Shown here in pieces: positions 22,980-34,789 of a DNA stretch of 64,000 bases. Origin of the DNA: Leptobrachium leishanense (taxonomy: Eukaryota; Chordata; Amphibia; Anura; Megophryidae); the NCBI GenBank assembly GCA_009667805.1, contig CM019071.1:52461514-52525513 (forward strand), given 5' to 3'. The first letter of the stretch is position 1, and each line of letters begins with the position of its first letter. The position numbers were made by a program, and so were the translations under genes. A model generated the notes under the pieces. It was not told the origin of the DNA. It saw only the letters and a program-made list of their open reading frames with translations, and did not search any database.

Positions 22980-25900
22980 CTATTCCGTTATTTCGGCATC
23001 AGGGGATTGATAGCTGCTGATCCAGCACTGATTCATTTTTATAAATGTCAGCCGGTCTACAGAGTCGGTGGACAGACGCACTCTTTTGTCTGTGACAAAA
23101 CCTCCAGCGGCACTGAACGTCCTTTCAGAAAGCACGCTAGATGAAGGGCAACCTAGTAGCTGCATAGCATATTGGCTAAGTTCTGGCCAGTGATCCAATC
23201 CCAACACCCAGTAAGCCAGTGGATCATCTGCTGGAAAGGTATCCAGGTCTGCCCTTGCCCCTAGGTAGTCCTGCACCATATGGTGAAGACGCTGGCAATG
23301 GGTGCCTACATTTGACGTCCCTGGGCGTCGAGAACTAAAAAAATTTAAAAATGCATCAGTCAAGCGGCCCTGGCCTTCACCGCTATTCCTCTGATCACCT
23401 GCAGCCTCAGAAGCACGTGTGTCAGCAGTAGCACTGGGTAATCTAACAGTGCCTGGAAACGTGTTACACAAGTTTCGCATTAGAGCGTCCTCAAGTTTTG
23501 TCATCCTGTGCTCCCTCTGTGCGGGCAGGATGAGCTCTGCAACTTTCCCCTTGTATGGTGGATCAAGAAGGGTTGCCAACCAGTAATGATCCCTCTCCTT
23601 GATAGCACGAATCCTGGGGTCCTTTAGCAGGCTTTGCATCATTAGGGAGCCCATGCAGCGTAGGTTGGAGGTGGCATTAGCTGCCGAGTCTTCCTGGTCA
23701 ATGAGGATGACCGTATCGTGCACTTCCTCCTCCCAGCCACGCACAAGCCCTTCTGTTTCTGGGCACACAAAACCCTGCCTTGAGGAATCCCCACCTTCAA
23801 TGCCCCCACTACTTAAATAGTCCTCCTCCTCCTCATCCTCCTCCTGTCTGATCTGAGTAGGACTCGCTGAAATTCTGTCTGCGGAAAGACTGGGGCCTTG
23901 AGAGCTAGGGAAGGCCTCCTCTTCCTCCCGCTGCTCTGCCTCTAGAGCCACATCTATAATTCCCCGCAGAGTGTGCTCCAGCAGGAACACTAAAGGAATT
24001 GTGTCACTGATGCATGCACTGTCCCTGCTCACCATCCTCGTTGCCTCCTCAAATGGTGACAGTACAGTGCATGCATCCTTGCTCATCAGCCACTGCGGGG
24101 GGGGAAACCAAGTTGACCTGAACCTGTCCTTGTGCCATACTCACACAGGTACTCGTTGATGGCCCTCTGCTGCTTGTGCAGACGCTGCAGCATTGCTAAT
24201 GTCGAGTTCCACCTGGTGGGCATGTCACAGATCAGACGGTTTGTGGGAAGGTGGAATTCTCTTTGAATTTCTGCCAGGCGAATGCTTGCTGGCAATGACC
24301 GTCTGAAGTGGCTGCAGACTTTTCTGGCCTGGATGAGAAGCTCTGGCAGCCCTGGGTACTTGGTTAGGAAACACTGTACCACCAGATTTAGGACGTGTGC
24401 TAGGCATGGTACATGCGTCAATTTACCCTTGCGTAGGGCGGAGAGAAGGTTGCTGCCATTATCGCAGACGATCATTCCCAGCTCAAGCTGGCGTGGTGTA
24501 AACCATCTCTGCACCTGCCCCTGCAGAGCTGACAAAATTTCTGACCCGGTGAGGCTCCTGTCCCCTAAACAAACCAGCTCAAGCACAGTATGGGATCTTT
24601 TTGCTTGAGCCATTGCGTAGACCCTGTCAGGCGTGAGTTTAACTGCCACTTTGCCAGAGACAGAGAAGGAGGAGGAGGAGGAGGAAGAGGTGGTGGTGGT
24701 GGAGCAGACAGACCTCATACAAGCAGCTTTCTGGAGGCGTGGTGGATGAACAAGCTCCAGCACAGAGCCCCGTCTTGGATCCCTCCCAGCTGCAATCAGA
24801 GTTACCCAGTGTGCCATGAAGGAAATGTAAAGACCCTGTCCATGCTTGCTGGACCACGTGTCTAAAGTGACATGCACCTTGCTGCTGACTGCCTTTCCCA
24901 ATGACTGGATATCTTTGTCTTCCACGTGCTGGTATAGTGCTGGAATGGCCTTGCGTGAAAAGTAATGGCGTTTTGGAACCTGCCACAGTGGTACAGAGCA
25001 TTCAGCAAATTCACGGAAGGGAGCAGAGTCCACCAGCTGGAAAGGCAGCAGCTGCAATGCGAGTAATTTTGCTAAGCTGGCATTTAGACGCTGTGCTTTG
25101 GGATGGTTGGGACTATATTTTTTCTTTTGCTGCAGCAGCTGCGGCAACGTAATATGACTGCGTAAATCTTCAGCTACTGGGATGATGTCACATTGTGAGG
25201 AAGGACCTGCTGGTACATCCATTACTGTAGCATCATCCCTGTCGGTGGAGGTTGTAGGCAATTGCATGGCAGGACATACAGTGTGGGTAGAGACAGATGA
25301 GGAGGAGGAGGACCTACACAAAGTTTTGCCCCAACGGGATGTGTGGCACTTGTTCATATGTCGCATCAAGCACGTGGTACCCAAGTGTCCGGTGTTTATC
25401 CCACGCTTCAGCCTCCTCTGACATAGATTACAAATAGCAACGGTGGGGTCTGCTGCACAGTTCTTAAAGAACTCCCAGACAGCAGATTTCCTGCATGTGT
25501 TCTTTGAGACAACAGCGCTCTGCCCCAGAGCAGCTCTGACATGTGATGCCTTGGACTGGCTAGTGCTACGGTTGGTCACAGAGGATGTTGTGCCTCGTGT
25601 TTGCTGTGCCTCCTCCTCCTCCTCCTCCTCCCCCTCCTCCTCCTCACTTGATTCCTCAGTTCGATCTGGCACCCAGGTGGAGTCAGTGACCTCATCATCA
25701 TCAATGTCATCTTCACCCCCTATCTCCTCGTCACTGGAGCCAACTTGGCAGTATGCTGCAGCTGCTGGGGCAACATGAGTGCCAGTTATTTGTGTGTCAT
25801 CACTGGCACCCCCTTCCTCTAGGTTGATTATACTCCCTTGCTCAACCTCAGAGATTGAATCAGAGCACTGTACTTGCTGCGCATCCTCAAGCAGCATGTC

Positions 25901-26266
25901 ACTCTCATTGTAGTCAAACAATTCAGCTGACTCCTCCGTGTGTGATAGCGAGGCTACGGCAGGAGTAGCTGTGGACATGGAGGCTGCATTAGATGCTTTG
26001 GCAGCTGAGGTGAACTGTAAAGCACTAGAAGCCTGGCTGGCAGAGGACTCGGAGGATGAGGATGGCCTGGCTAGCCAATCCACCAAGTCCTCTGTATGTT
26101 GCTGCTGCTTAAGACGGCCAGCACCAGTTAGAAAGGACAAACATGCCCCTGCAGAGGATGCACCACGTCCACCACGATCAGAGACACAGCCTCCCGACAC
26201 AGGGGCTGCTTGCCCTCTTATCTGTGGCTGGGAGCGTCTGCCTGTCCTTTTTGTTCTTTCAGACAT
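22980..26266 (-). pseudogene. hAT transposase with BED zinc finger, one frameshift
   Basis: Cut-and-paste transposase on the minus strand. The N-terminal frame (26,266 to 24,086; 726 codons) has a Ser/Ala-rich start, an acidic run near residues 208-219, and a BED-type zinc finger about residues 260-310 (CNLC at 279-282, His303, His308). It then carries the RNase H-like core with VTLDTWSS (Asp469) and CDNGSN (Asp602), followed by the hAT motif CLAHVLNL. The C-terminal frame (24,086 to 22,980; 368 residues) continues with SPFEEATR, LDPPYKGK, and the dimerisation region DPLAYW and SSSVLSERTFSAAG, which holds the expected catalytic Glu. The frames meet at a run of eight G (24,097-24,104, plus strand); a one-base change there would join them into about 1,090 residues. 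Homopolymer slippage or an assembly error are both possible. I chose MSERTK because it is the first ATG after the 5' repeat region. Confidence 0.93.
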
Positions 26267-26379
26267 GGTGAGTGATATATAGATTAATATATACAGAACT
26301 CTGATTCAACTCTGGTATAAAGATTTAAATAACTCTGGTATAACTCAGTGAGACACACTGATAGCTGGCAGCCAGTGAC

Positions 26380-26750
26380 AAGAGACAGATCACCTTAATT
26401 CACAAATGTTTTAAAGAAATTAGTGAGCCCCAAAAAGACTTGCTGGCACAGTGTGACGAGACACAGAAAATAACCTCAATTCACAAATGTTTTAAATAAA
26501 GTTGTAAACCCCCAAAAAAATTGCTGGCACAGTGACAAGACACACATCACCTAAATTCCCTGATATTTGGTATAATTGAGACCCAAAAAGACTTGCTGGC
26601 ACAGTGTGACAAGACCCAGAAAATCACCTCAATACATAAATGTTTTAAATAAAGTTGTAAACCCCAAAAAAACTTTCTGGCACAGTGACAAGACACACAT
26701 CACCTAAATTCCCTGATATTTGGTCGAAATGAGACCCCCCCAGACCCCCC
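26380..26750. repeat. ~120-bp tandem array inside the hAT, 5' of the transposase
   Basis: Degenerate units with TTGCTGGCACAGTG, GACAAGACACA, CACCT(C/A)AATT and TTTTAAATAAAGTTGTAAACC. About three units lie between the transposase start and the element end, where a promoter would be expected. Confidence 0.75.
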
Positions 26751-27324
26751 CAGTAGCGTGGCAGACCGGCAGTAACAACACACACAGCTATCTTCTTTGA
26801 AATCTCCTCTGAAATGCGTGCAGAATCGGCGCGTTGAAACCTTATATAGTGTGCTGCGGGACTTAGCTCTGTGAGCCCATGATTGGGCAAAATTTGCCCA
26901 ATCAGGACTCTGAGCGATGATTGGCATAGTGTTCAACCAGTCTTGCACCAGACCTGTGGTCAGGTGCAAGGCTGTAGCCAATTACGAGCTTCAGGCAGTG
27001 GGAAAATGCATTGTGGTCCATTGTGGTCAAACATGCGGCGAACACCTGGAAATGTTCCTGGGTTCGCGATCCGCCCGAACAGGCTAAGTTCGGGTCGAAC
27101 TCCGAACCGTCCGAACCCGAACAGCTCATCCCTACTCTTCAGTGCTTTTCGGTGCTCTTAGCAACCTTCTCCAACTTTATCACGAGTCTTCGGTGACTCC
27201 GTCTTTGGCGCACTACGTTGACATTAGTTGAATTCACTGTACTGTCGATGACATGGAGTGATAAAAGTGCACCGAACTGCGCTGAAGTGAACAATAGACT
27301 CGAAAGTGAAATTAGTGGATAGAC

Positions 27325-27475
27325 CCTAAAGTGTAAAATAGAAAAAAAAGTCTAAAACAACTCCTCATTTTCCTTCTAGAAACTCATGTTGGCAAAGAGG
27401 ATCATAGAAGTAAAAATCATAAAAAAAGACCTCTTGTTTCCCTTGGTAGAAAACCATAATAAATATGGAGATATA
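27325..27475. repeat. AT-rich satellite array, continuation
   Basis: AAAGTGTAAAATAGAAA, CTTCTAGAAACTCATGTTGG and GACCTCTTGTTTCCC match units at 19.4-20.6 kb, so the array resumes after the foldback/hAT insertion. Confidence 0.75.
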
Positions 27476-28513
27476 CAGGGCCGGATTAACATAGGGGCAG
27501 ATGGAGCAGCAGCTCCAGGCCCATACCTCAGAATAGGCCCAGAGAGAGGATAACTATGTCTGCATTTGGACCCCTGTATCTCCAACTCCATAGCAGCTAC
27601 AGAGTCAAGTGAGGTATCCCTGGAAAGGCCAGGGTATGACCTTTCCAATGATACCAAACATGACCAGATTTTAAGTAACAAGATAAAATGATAAATATTT
27701 ACTTTTTCTTTCCAACAGTAATATTTTTCACTTTTCAATTATAAAGTAAGCAATTATGCTGCACTAACTAACCATCACATTTCTCATGTCACCAACAAGT
27801 GTGGAGGCAATGATACAATCCATTGTTACAAATTGTTACATCAAAAACCTAAACCGCCACACTGCAGCGAAGAGCACTGCGGGGAACTTTGGACCCCTTC
27901 GTCACTAATCTTTACACCTCACAAGGTAAAATGAGGTGTCATTGGACAGGGCAGAGTCTGGCCTTTGCATCAATACCAAACCTGACCATGTAAAATCTAA
28001 ATGAAAAGAAAACAATTTTTTATTTATTTTTTAGCTCCAATGCGATGGCATTGTCCATTTGTCATGTATACTGTACGTACAATGAGCAATACTACTGCCA
28101 TTACTTTCTTTCTCATACTGTACATGGTCATATTATTCGTAAAAAAAACATGTTCCAAAATACAAGGGGAAATATTTCATTTTTTTTTTTTTTTTCATTT
28201 TTTTTGCTTGAAATTGTATATTTTCTCAGAAAAATGCAGTAACAGGTTCCCATTTCACCTTTTTTTTTTAACAAGAATGCTCTATAGAATATGTAACCAG
28301 AAACGTTTGGATGATAAAATGGTAAACAACATTTTTACACTCTTCAAATAATTGAAATCTGAATGGAAAATTAATCACACAGTTTCTGCCTGGTTAGATA
28401 TACCCGTACCTGCACTATAAAATAACCAAAAATATGTTTTCATTTCACTAAATTCCAAGAAAAGCCACCAAAATATTCATCTCCAGGCCCATAGAGATCT
28501 TAATCCGGGCCTG
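27476..28513 (+). mobile_element. CAGGGCCGGATTAAC hAT-type element, copy 1
   Basis: A 1,038-bp element from CAGGGCCGGATTAACATAGG to GATCTTAATCCGGGCCTG. The flanks GAGATATA and GAGATGTA are an 8-bp duplication with one mismatch. It is colinear with copy 2 at 48.9 kb. Internal frames on both strands are short and unlike any transposase. Confidence 0.9.
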
Positions 28514-28521
28514 GAGATGTA

Positions 28522-30487
28522 GTGTATGCAGCTGCCCCACAAACACACCTTCACAAACTTACTACACGGTATAACTCATTCTGCCACTTTGTGCTACAAT
28601 GTAGCTACATGACCCACCTTTGTGACATGTTAAAAGAGCTAAACTGGCCGTCGCTGGAATCTAGATGCACCCTTCACCTTTTCAACCTGGTGTTTAAGAG
28701 CTTTTCTGGGAAGCTACCATCCTACCTGGATAGACTGCTTCCCCCAGCAGTTCCTTCATCCTCATTACCTCTGATCCAGGACCTTCACCTTACTCACAAT
28801 ACCACAATACCACAATACAAAAAGAAGGTGTCTTGGTCCTCATTTTCCTACAGAGCACCGCAATTATGGAAAGAACTCCCAGATGCCATCAAATCATCCC
28901 CCAGTCTAAAGTCCCTTAAGAGCTCCCTATTAACAAACCTCAATACAGAATGCACCTGTAAACATGTAACATAGTGACTATATACAGAATGCACCTGTAA
29001 ACATGTAACACAGTGACTATATACAGAATGCACCTGTAAACATGTAACATAGTGACTATATACAGAATGCACCTGTAAACATGTAACATAGAGACTATAT
29101 ACAGAACGCACCTGTAAACATGTAACATAGTGACTATATACAGAACGCACCTGTAAACATGTAACACAGCGACTATATACAGAATGCACCTGTAAACATG
29201 TAACATAGTGACTATATAAAGAATGTGCCTGTAAACATGTAACATAGTGACTATATACAGAATGCGCCTGTAAACATGTAACATTGTGACTTTATACAGA
29301 ATGCGCCTGTAAACATGTAACACAGTGACTATATACAGAATGCACCTGTAAACATGTAACATAGTGACTATATACAAAAAGCACCTGTAAACATGTAACA
29401 TAGAGACTATATACAGAACGCACCTGTAAACATGTAACATAGTGACTATATACAGAACGCACCTGTAAACATGTAACACAGCGACTATATACAGAATGCA
29501 CCTGTAAACATGTAACATAGTGACTATATAAAGAATGTGCCTGTAAACATGTAACATAGTGACTATATACAGAATGCGCCTGTAAACATGTAACATTGTG
29601 ACTTTATATAGAATGCGCCTGTAAACATGTAACATAGTGACTATATACAGAATGCGCCTGTAAACATGTAACATTGTGACTTTATACAGAATGCGCCTGT
29701 AAACATGTAACATAGTGACTATATACAGAATGCGCCTGTAAACATGTAACATTGTGACTTTATATAGAATGCGCCTGTAAACATGTAACATAGTGACTAT
29801 ATACAGAATGCACCTGTAAACATGTAACAGTGACTATGTACAGAATGCACCTGTAAACATGTAACATAGTGACTATATACAGAATGCGCCTGTAAACATG
29901 TAACATTGTGACTATATACAGAATGCACCTGTAAACATGTAACACAGCGACTATATACAGAATGCACCTGTAAACATGTAACATAGTGACTATATACAGA
30001 ATGCGCCTGTAAACATGTAACATTGTGACTTTATATAGAATGCGCCTGTAAACATGTAACATAGTGACTATATACAGAATGCACCTGTAAACATGTAACA
30101 GTGACTATGTACAGAATGCACCTGTAAACATGTAACACAGCGACTATATACAGAATGCGCCTGTAAACATGTAACAGTGACTATGTACAGAATGCACCTG
30201 TAAACATGTAACACAGCGACTATATACAGAATGCACCTGTAAACATGTAACACAGTGACTATATACAGAATGCACCTGTAAACATGTAACATAGTGATTA
30301 TATTTCCTACATATTTATTTTCTGGGTTAATCTGTATATTTGTGTTTTTGTTTTTAATATCTTGCATTTTATTACTTTGTATTTCTATAACGTCTGTAAC
30401 AATTCAGTGTTCTTGAACCCAGGACACACTGAAACCAGAGAAATCTCAATGTATCCTTCCTGCGAAAATACTTTATAAATAAATAAG
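28522..30487 (+). pseudogene. LINE 3' end (L2/CR1-like) with a minisatellite in its 3' region
   Basis: The open frame up to 28,974 is the C-terminus of a non-LTR reverse transcriptase protein: MLKELNWPSLESRCTLHLFN, then LPSYLDRLLPP, APQLWKELPDAIKSS and LKSLKSSLL are the usual closing motifs. Its stop codon lies inside the first unit of a 39-bp tandem array (28,942-30,298). After the array comes a ~185-bp tail ending in CTTTATAAATAAATAAG, a LINE-type A/T-rich end. The catalytic reverse-transcriptase domain is missing, so this is a 5'-truncated copy. The tail recurs in reverse at 37.62-37.80 kb next to the same array, so array and tail belong to one element rather than being a chance association. 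Confidence 0.8.
28942..30298 (+). repeat. 39-bp minisatellite with 312-bp higher-order repeat
   Basis: About 35 units of GTGACTATATACAGAATGCA plus CCTGTAAACATGTAACATA. Because 39 is a multiple of 3, long frames such as a 283-codon one on the minus strand remain open; they are artefacts. A block of eight units starting GAGACTATAT at 29,091 recurs at 29,403, exactly 312 bp later, with the same variant order. Confidence 0.93.
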
Positions 30488-30815
30488 TAGTAACACAAAT
30501 CATAAGCTCCTCATTAATCTTCTTGTAGCAAACAATGGTTGAAAAAGTACGTAACTAAAATAAGAATCACAGTTTCCTCCTACTCATTCCAGAATGCCAT
30601 AAAAACACATAGTAAATAAAATATTAATAAAATAAATTCCTCTCCGCATTCTAACAATCCAAAACAACATAATAATAGAAATAAAAAATCCCAAACCCCC
30701 ACTGATTCTCCACTCTAGAAAACATGAACCACAATGTGTAAAATAGAAATGAAATCCCCCCTCCTTATTGCCCACCTAACAAACAATAATTAAAAAAGAG
30801 AAAATAGATTTAAAA
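30488..30815. repeat. AT-rich satellite array, last block
   Basis: Immediately after the LINE tail, AACACAAATCATAAGCTCC and CTTGTAGCAAACAATGGTT match the units at 19.5-20.4 kb. Confidence 0.8.
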
Positions 30816-31140
30816 AACGCATGACACGGTAGCGACACACAGTGAGGAGATGTGATCTGTAAATAACCTTGAATCATTATGAAGCCGACAGCGTGTCACG
30901 TTCTGCTCGCGGGCTTTAGAAATATGAAGGAACATTCTGTATGGAAATGGAATTTAATGTTTTTCTTTCTGTACCTGTCAAGGGAAGAGGTATGAATTCA
31001 TAAATGAGAATTAAAAAAAAAAAAAAAAAAAAACAACAGAGGGAGAAAAGAGAAAAAAAGTAATAGAAATGCAAAGGATCGAATCGACCTCGTTAAGGAA
31101 ATGTAAATAAACCGGTAAACATATTGACAAACACATACAA
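30816..31140. other. Single-copy-looking sequence; weak regulatory candidate
   Basis: 30,850-31,000 is complex (GGAACATTCTGTATGGAAAT, ATGAATTCATAAATGAG), followed by an A-run of about 22. No gene seen. Confidence 0.25.
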
Positions 31141-31830
31141 AGGGAAGTCATAGTTTAATCGGACAATGCATTCTGCTTGGCCCCTCCCAGTAGGCGTGAT
31201 ATACCTAAGTGACAATACCATATTGCAGTGTCCAGGATCGATCAGATGTCTTTTTCCATCAGGTTATATCGACAGCTGAACTTGCCTGGCTAGGCCAATA
31301 CGCAGAATAAAGAAACTTTTAGCCCAAGTGCGGTAATGGTTTTAGGTGGCTGGTTATAACCAAGAACAACTAAAAGTACAGTCAATGGGGTAGCGATCTC
31401 AATGTTCCTATTATCGATCCACAGGTCACAATTCCATTGGTATATCTGCCCAATCATCTCTTTCCAATGACCTAAGACGAAATACAAAGAATACAGCATA
31501 GTGTGACCCATAAAACATCTCATCGAGCATACCCCCACATGGTTGCACTCACATTTAGTTGAGCCCTCCTGGCTCAAGGTTATGGGTTATTCATCGGCCA
31601 CCCAAAAGCCCCTCTGATCTGGTATACCTTCTTAGACCTTAAATATAGAAGGTAGGGACCATAGTACAGACTGAGATTGCTACAGAATGTATGGCTATTA
31701 AGAGATTTGGACCTTACCCAGGTCCACAGGTAACAGCTAACTAACACCGGTCCTTAGAATGGATGGAACAGCACAGAAAAAAATCCAATCTAGCCACGGT
31801 AAAGGCGTAGAGACATTCACAGAATCTAAA
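31141..31830 (-). other. Possible decayed LINE relic
   Basis: A minus-strand frame (31,577-31,290) reads like the last part of an L1/Tx1-type ORF2: HWKEMIGQIYQWN and then LLVVLGYNQPPK, with a leucine-rich end. The match is from memory of the family's general shape and is weak. No catalytic domain or termini are visible. The rest is unassigned. Confidence 0.3.
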
Positions 31831-34240
31831 ATACTAGTCGAGCGGAAGGACAACAGAAAATCACAGGATCCAGAATACTAGCCGAGGTCAAGAACAGCAC
31901 ACAAACACAGAATAGAGAACAATTGCCGAAGTCATGGGAGATAGATAATCACAGAATCCGTAATACTAGCCAAGGTCAAAGGAGAAAGGTAATCACAGAA
32001 TATTTGCTGAGGTCAAACACAAAATCCAATACAGTAGCTAAGACCATGGACAACAAACAATCACAGACTCTAGAATACTAGCCAAGGTTGAGGACAGGAG
32101 ACAGTCACAAAATTCAATATAGTGGTAAAGGTCAAGGACAACAGACAATCACAGTATCCAGAATACTAGTCGAGGTCAAAGACAAAAGACAATTACAAAA
32201 TTCAATATAGTGGTAAAGGTCAAGGACAACAGACAATCACAGTATCCAGAATACTAGTCGAGGTCAAAGACAATTACAAAATCCAATATAGTAGCTGAGG
32301 TCAAGGACAACAAACAAATACTGAAATCTAGAATACAAGCCGAGGTTGGGGACAGGAGACAATTTCAAAATCCAATAAACTAGTCATGGACAAGAGGCAA
32401 TCACAGAATACTAACCAAGGTCAAGCACAACAAACAGTCACAAAATCCAGAATACTAGCCAAGGACAACAGATAATAGAGTGGAAGAAACAAGTGGCGGA
32501 ATCAGCGCTTCCTTTAACCGTGATCACCCTCTTGCTATCCTCTTCTTTATAGTGATAATGTGTACCTCAAAAAAGAAAATAGACCATAGTGCAACCGGCA
32601 CAGTTTCCACATGAAGTAAATGAACGCAAGAGGGAATTCACTCATATTTGTTGGTGTCTCAATCAGACACTGGATGTAGGTATGGCCAGTGATGTTAGAG
32701 GGAGCACCGGATCTCCCATACAACCAGCGAACTCTTAGCTGTTCCGGACAACAGATAATCACAAAATCCAGAATACTAGCCAAGGACAACAGATAATCAC
32801 AAAATCCAGAATACTAGCCAAGGACAACAAATAATCACAGTATCCAGAATACTAGCCAAGGTCAACAGATAATCACAGAATCCATAATACTAGCCAAGGT
32901 CAACAAATAATCACAGTATCCAGAATACTAGCCAAGGTCAACAGATAATCACAGTATCCAGAATACTCACCAAGGACAACAGATAATCACAGTATCCAGA
33001 ATACTAGCTAAGGACAACAGATAATCACAGTATCCAGAATACTAGCCAAGGTCAACAGATAATTGATCATGCTGATGACACTCAGATCTACCTCTCTACC
33101 CCTGATCTCTCTCCCCCTGTCCTTTCAAAAGTCAGTGACTGTTTATCTGGCATCTCCTCCTGGATGGCCTCCCACCACCTAAAGATCAACATGTCAAAGA
33201 CTGAACTCCTACTTATTCCTCCCTCCAATGCCTCCCCACCTCCTGACTTCTCTATCACAGTGGAGGGTATCACCATCTCACCATCAAACCAAGTTCGCTG
33301 TCTTGGAGTTACACTTGACTCTGCTCTTTCCTTCATCCCACACATCAAGTCTCTTTCCTCCTCCTGCCGATACCAACTGCGTAATATTTCCAGAATTCGG
33401 CCATTTCTTACCGCTGTCACCACAAAACAACTCATACACGCCCTGGTAATCTCCCGACTCGACTATTGCAATAATCTCTTATCTGGCCTCCCTCTGTCCC
33501 GCCTCTCCCCCCTACAATCCATCCTGAACGCCTCCGCCAGGCTAATTCACCTCACCCGCCGCTCTGTCTCTGCCGCTCCCCTCTGCGAGTCCCTTCACTG
33601 GCTCCCCATCCACTGCAGAATTAAGTTCAAAATCCTTATCCTTACCTACAAAACCCTCACTAACTCAGCTCCCCACTACCTGTCCTCACTAATCACCAAA
33701 TACACCCCAGCCCGCTTCCTAAGGTCAAACAGTGACCTGCGCCTAGCTTCTCCCCGCATCACCTCTTCCCATGATAGACTGCAGGATTTCTCACGCGCAG
33801 CCCCCACTCTCTGGAATGCTCTCCCTCGTACTGTCAGACTTTCCCCTAACTTCTCTTCCTTCAAACGCTCCCTTAAAACGTTCCTATTTAGGGAAGCCTA
33901 CCACCCAACTCACTGACGCAACCATCAATCACTCTCACCTTACAGTCCTCTCCTCCTGTTTCCAACCCCAACCCTCCTAGATTGTGAGTTCCTACGGGAA
34001 TAGGGCCTCATCTCCTCCTGTACTGTTTGTCAAATGTTGTTCAATGTATTGTAACCCTGTCTATACTGTGCTTATAGTACAGCGCTGCGGAATATGCTGG
34101 CGCTTTATAAATAAAGAATAATAATAATAATTATAACAGTATCCAGAATACTAGCCAAGGACAACAGATAATCACAAAATCCAGAATACTCGCCAAGGTC
34201 AAGGACAAGAGACAATCTCAAAATCCAATATACAAGCCGA
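31831..34240 (+). repeat. 38-bp minisatellite, interrupted twice
   Basis: Units of AATCACAGTATCCAGAATAC plus TAGCCAAGGTCAACAGAT, degenerate on the left and more uniform at 32,740-33,060. It is interrupted by an unrelated 277-bp block (about 32,471-32,747, containing GTGGCGGAATCAGCGC) and by an L2 LINE, resuming at about 34,135. Confidence 0.88.
33065..34132 (+). pseudogene. L2-like LINE, 5'-truncated copy 1
   Basis: The open frame to the stop at 33,914-33,916 starts at the reverse-transcriptase active site (HADDTQIYLS, catalytic Asp pair at about 33,074-33,079). It continues with HHLKINMSKTELL, SRLDYCNNLLSGLP, ASARLIHLTRR, LHWLPIHCRIKFKI and APTLWNALPRTVR, the normal order of the thumb and C-terminal region. 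The endonuclease and most of the polymerase domain are absent. The 3' UTR ends GCTGGCGCTTTATAAATAAA followed by AAT repeats, as in L2-clade elements. It sits inside the 38-bp minisatellite. By eye there are roughly ten differences from copy 2 over about 700 bp, so both are young. Confidence 0.93.
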
Positions 34241-34544
34241 GGTTGAGAGAGACCAATAGAAGGTAGAGTAAGTCAAAATCAAATAAGCAAAGTGGAGGGA
34301 AATACAACACGCTACCGTGTCTTGCACTGAACCTAGATAGGGCAGTGACCACATATGAAAAATGCAGTTCTGTATTTTTAGGTGATAGTGCATTGGTCGG
34401 CGTCAACCGTGTGCGCCAGAATGAGCGTGAACGGAATCACACACATGCTATGGTGTCATTAGAATGACACATGGAATGGAAGACAATAAATTGCGTGAGA
34501 TGTGAGCGCTCCGCGTCAACTTAATTGAAAATAGAGGCTGTACG
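34241..34544. other. Unassigned sequence
   Basis: No repeat partner or coding motif recognised. Contains CCGTGTGCGCCAGAATGAGC near 34,409. Confidence 0.35.
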
Positions 34545-34770
34545 TCATACCAGCTGGATGGAGTAGAGGTAGCATCACTGCTCTGTAACCATGGAGATCC
34601 GGGTTCAAATCCCAGACAGAGCACCTCTCCAGTAAGTGTCCTTGGGCAAGATGCCTAATGGTACATACTCGCCCACCACACAATATGGCTGTGGAGTCCA
34701 GTGGTAATGCCTCTACCCTTCAACTGTGGAGAAGCAAGTCAAATTCCGTTCAGCACATCCCTCCATACAA
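34545..34770 (+). mobile_element. tRNA-related SINE-like sequence, two modules
   Basis: GAGTAGAGGTAGCATCACTG followed by GGTTCAAATCC (34,602-34,612) fits an RNA polymerase III A box and B box at tRNA spacing. The second part (GTCCAGTGGTAATGCCTCTA, then AGTCAAATTCC near 34,738) looks like a degenerate second tRNA-like unit. A cloverleaf does not close well, so it is not a tRNA gene. Confidence 0.55.
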
Positions 34771-34789
34771 CTGTGAAGAAGTCTGAACT

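Larger units (their letters stand above)
21654..27134 (-). mobile_element. hAT transposon, full length
   Basis: The 5,481-bp element has ends TAGGGATGAGCCGAAC and GAACAGCTCATCCCTA, with an exact 8-bp target duplication CTCTTCAG at 21,646-21,653 and 27,135-27,142. Both terminal regions are rich in GAACCCGAAC-type words, likely subterminal binding sites. The transposase lies on the minus strand. Two internal tandem arrays flank it (22.2-22.9 and 26.4-26.75 kb). The perfect duplication and open coding region indicate a young insertion. Confidence 0.96.
20949..27324 (+). mobile_element. GGGTTATTC foldback family copy, split by the hAT transposon
   Basis: The two parts are 20,949-21,653 and 27,143-27,324. 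The left part has the family core (CCCATAGGATTTAATGTAAA, CAGCAAAAAGCCTATTTATT). The right part ends GTGGATAGACCC. Satellite sequence lies on both outer sides. TAA flanks both ends (…ACATAA before, TAAAGTG after), compatible with a 3-bp duplication. About 890 bp without the hAT. Confidence 0.75.

Noticed and set aside
24086..24160. Short intron joining the two hAT transposase frames
   Set aside because: A GTGAGT donor and a pyrimidine-CAG acceptor exist 52 nt apart, but splicing them puts the downstream part in the wrong frame and the intron would be unusually short. A one-base change in the G run is simpler.
28940..29791. 283-codon minus-strand frame with repeated LHVYRRILYIVTM
   Set aside because: It is the 39-bp minisatellite read in a frame without stops; the period is 13 codons.
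34556..34640. tRNA gene
   Set aside because: A good B box is present, but a cloverleaf does not close and a second degenerate module follows; a SINE fits better.
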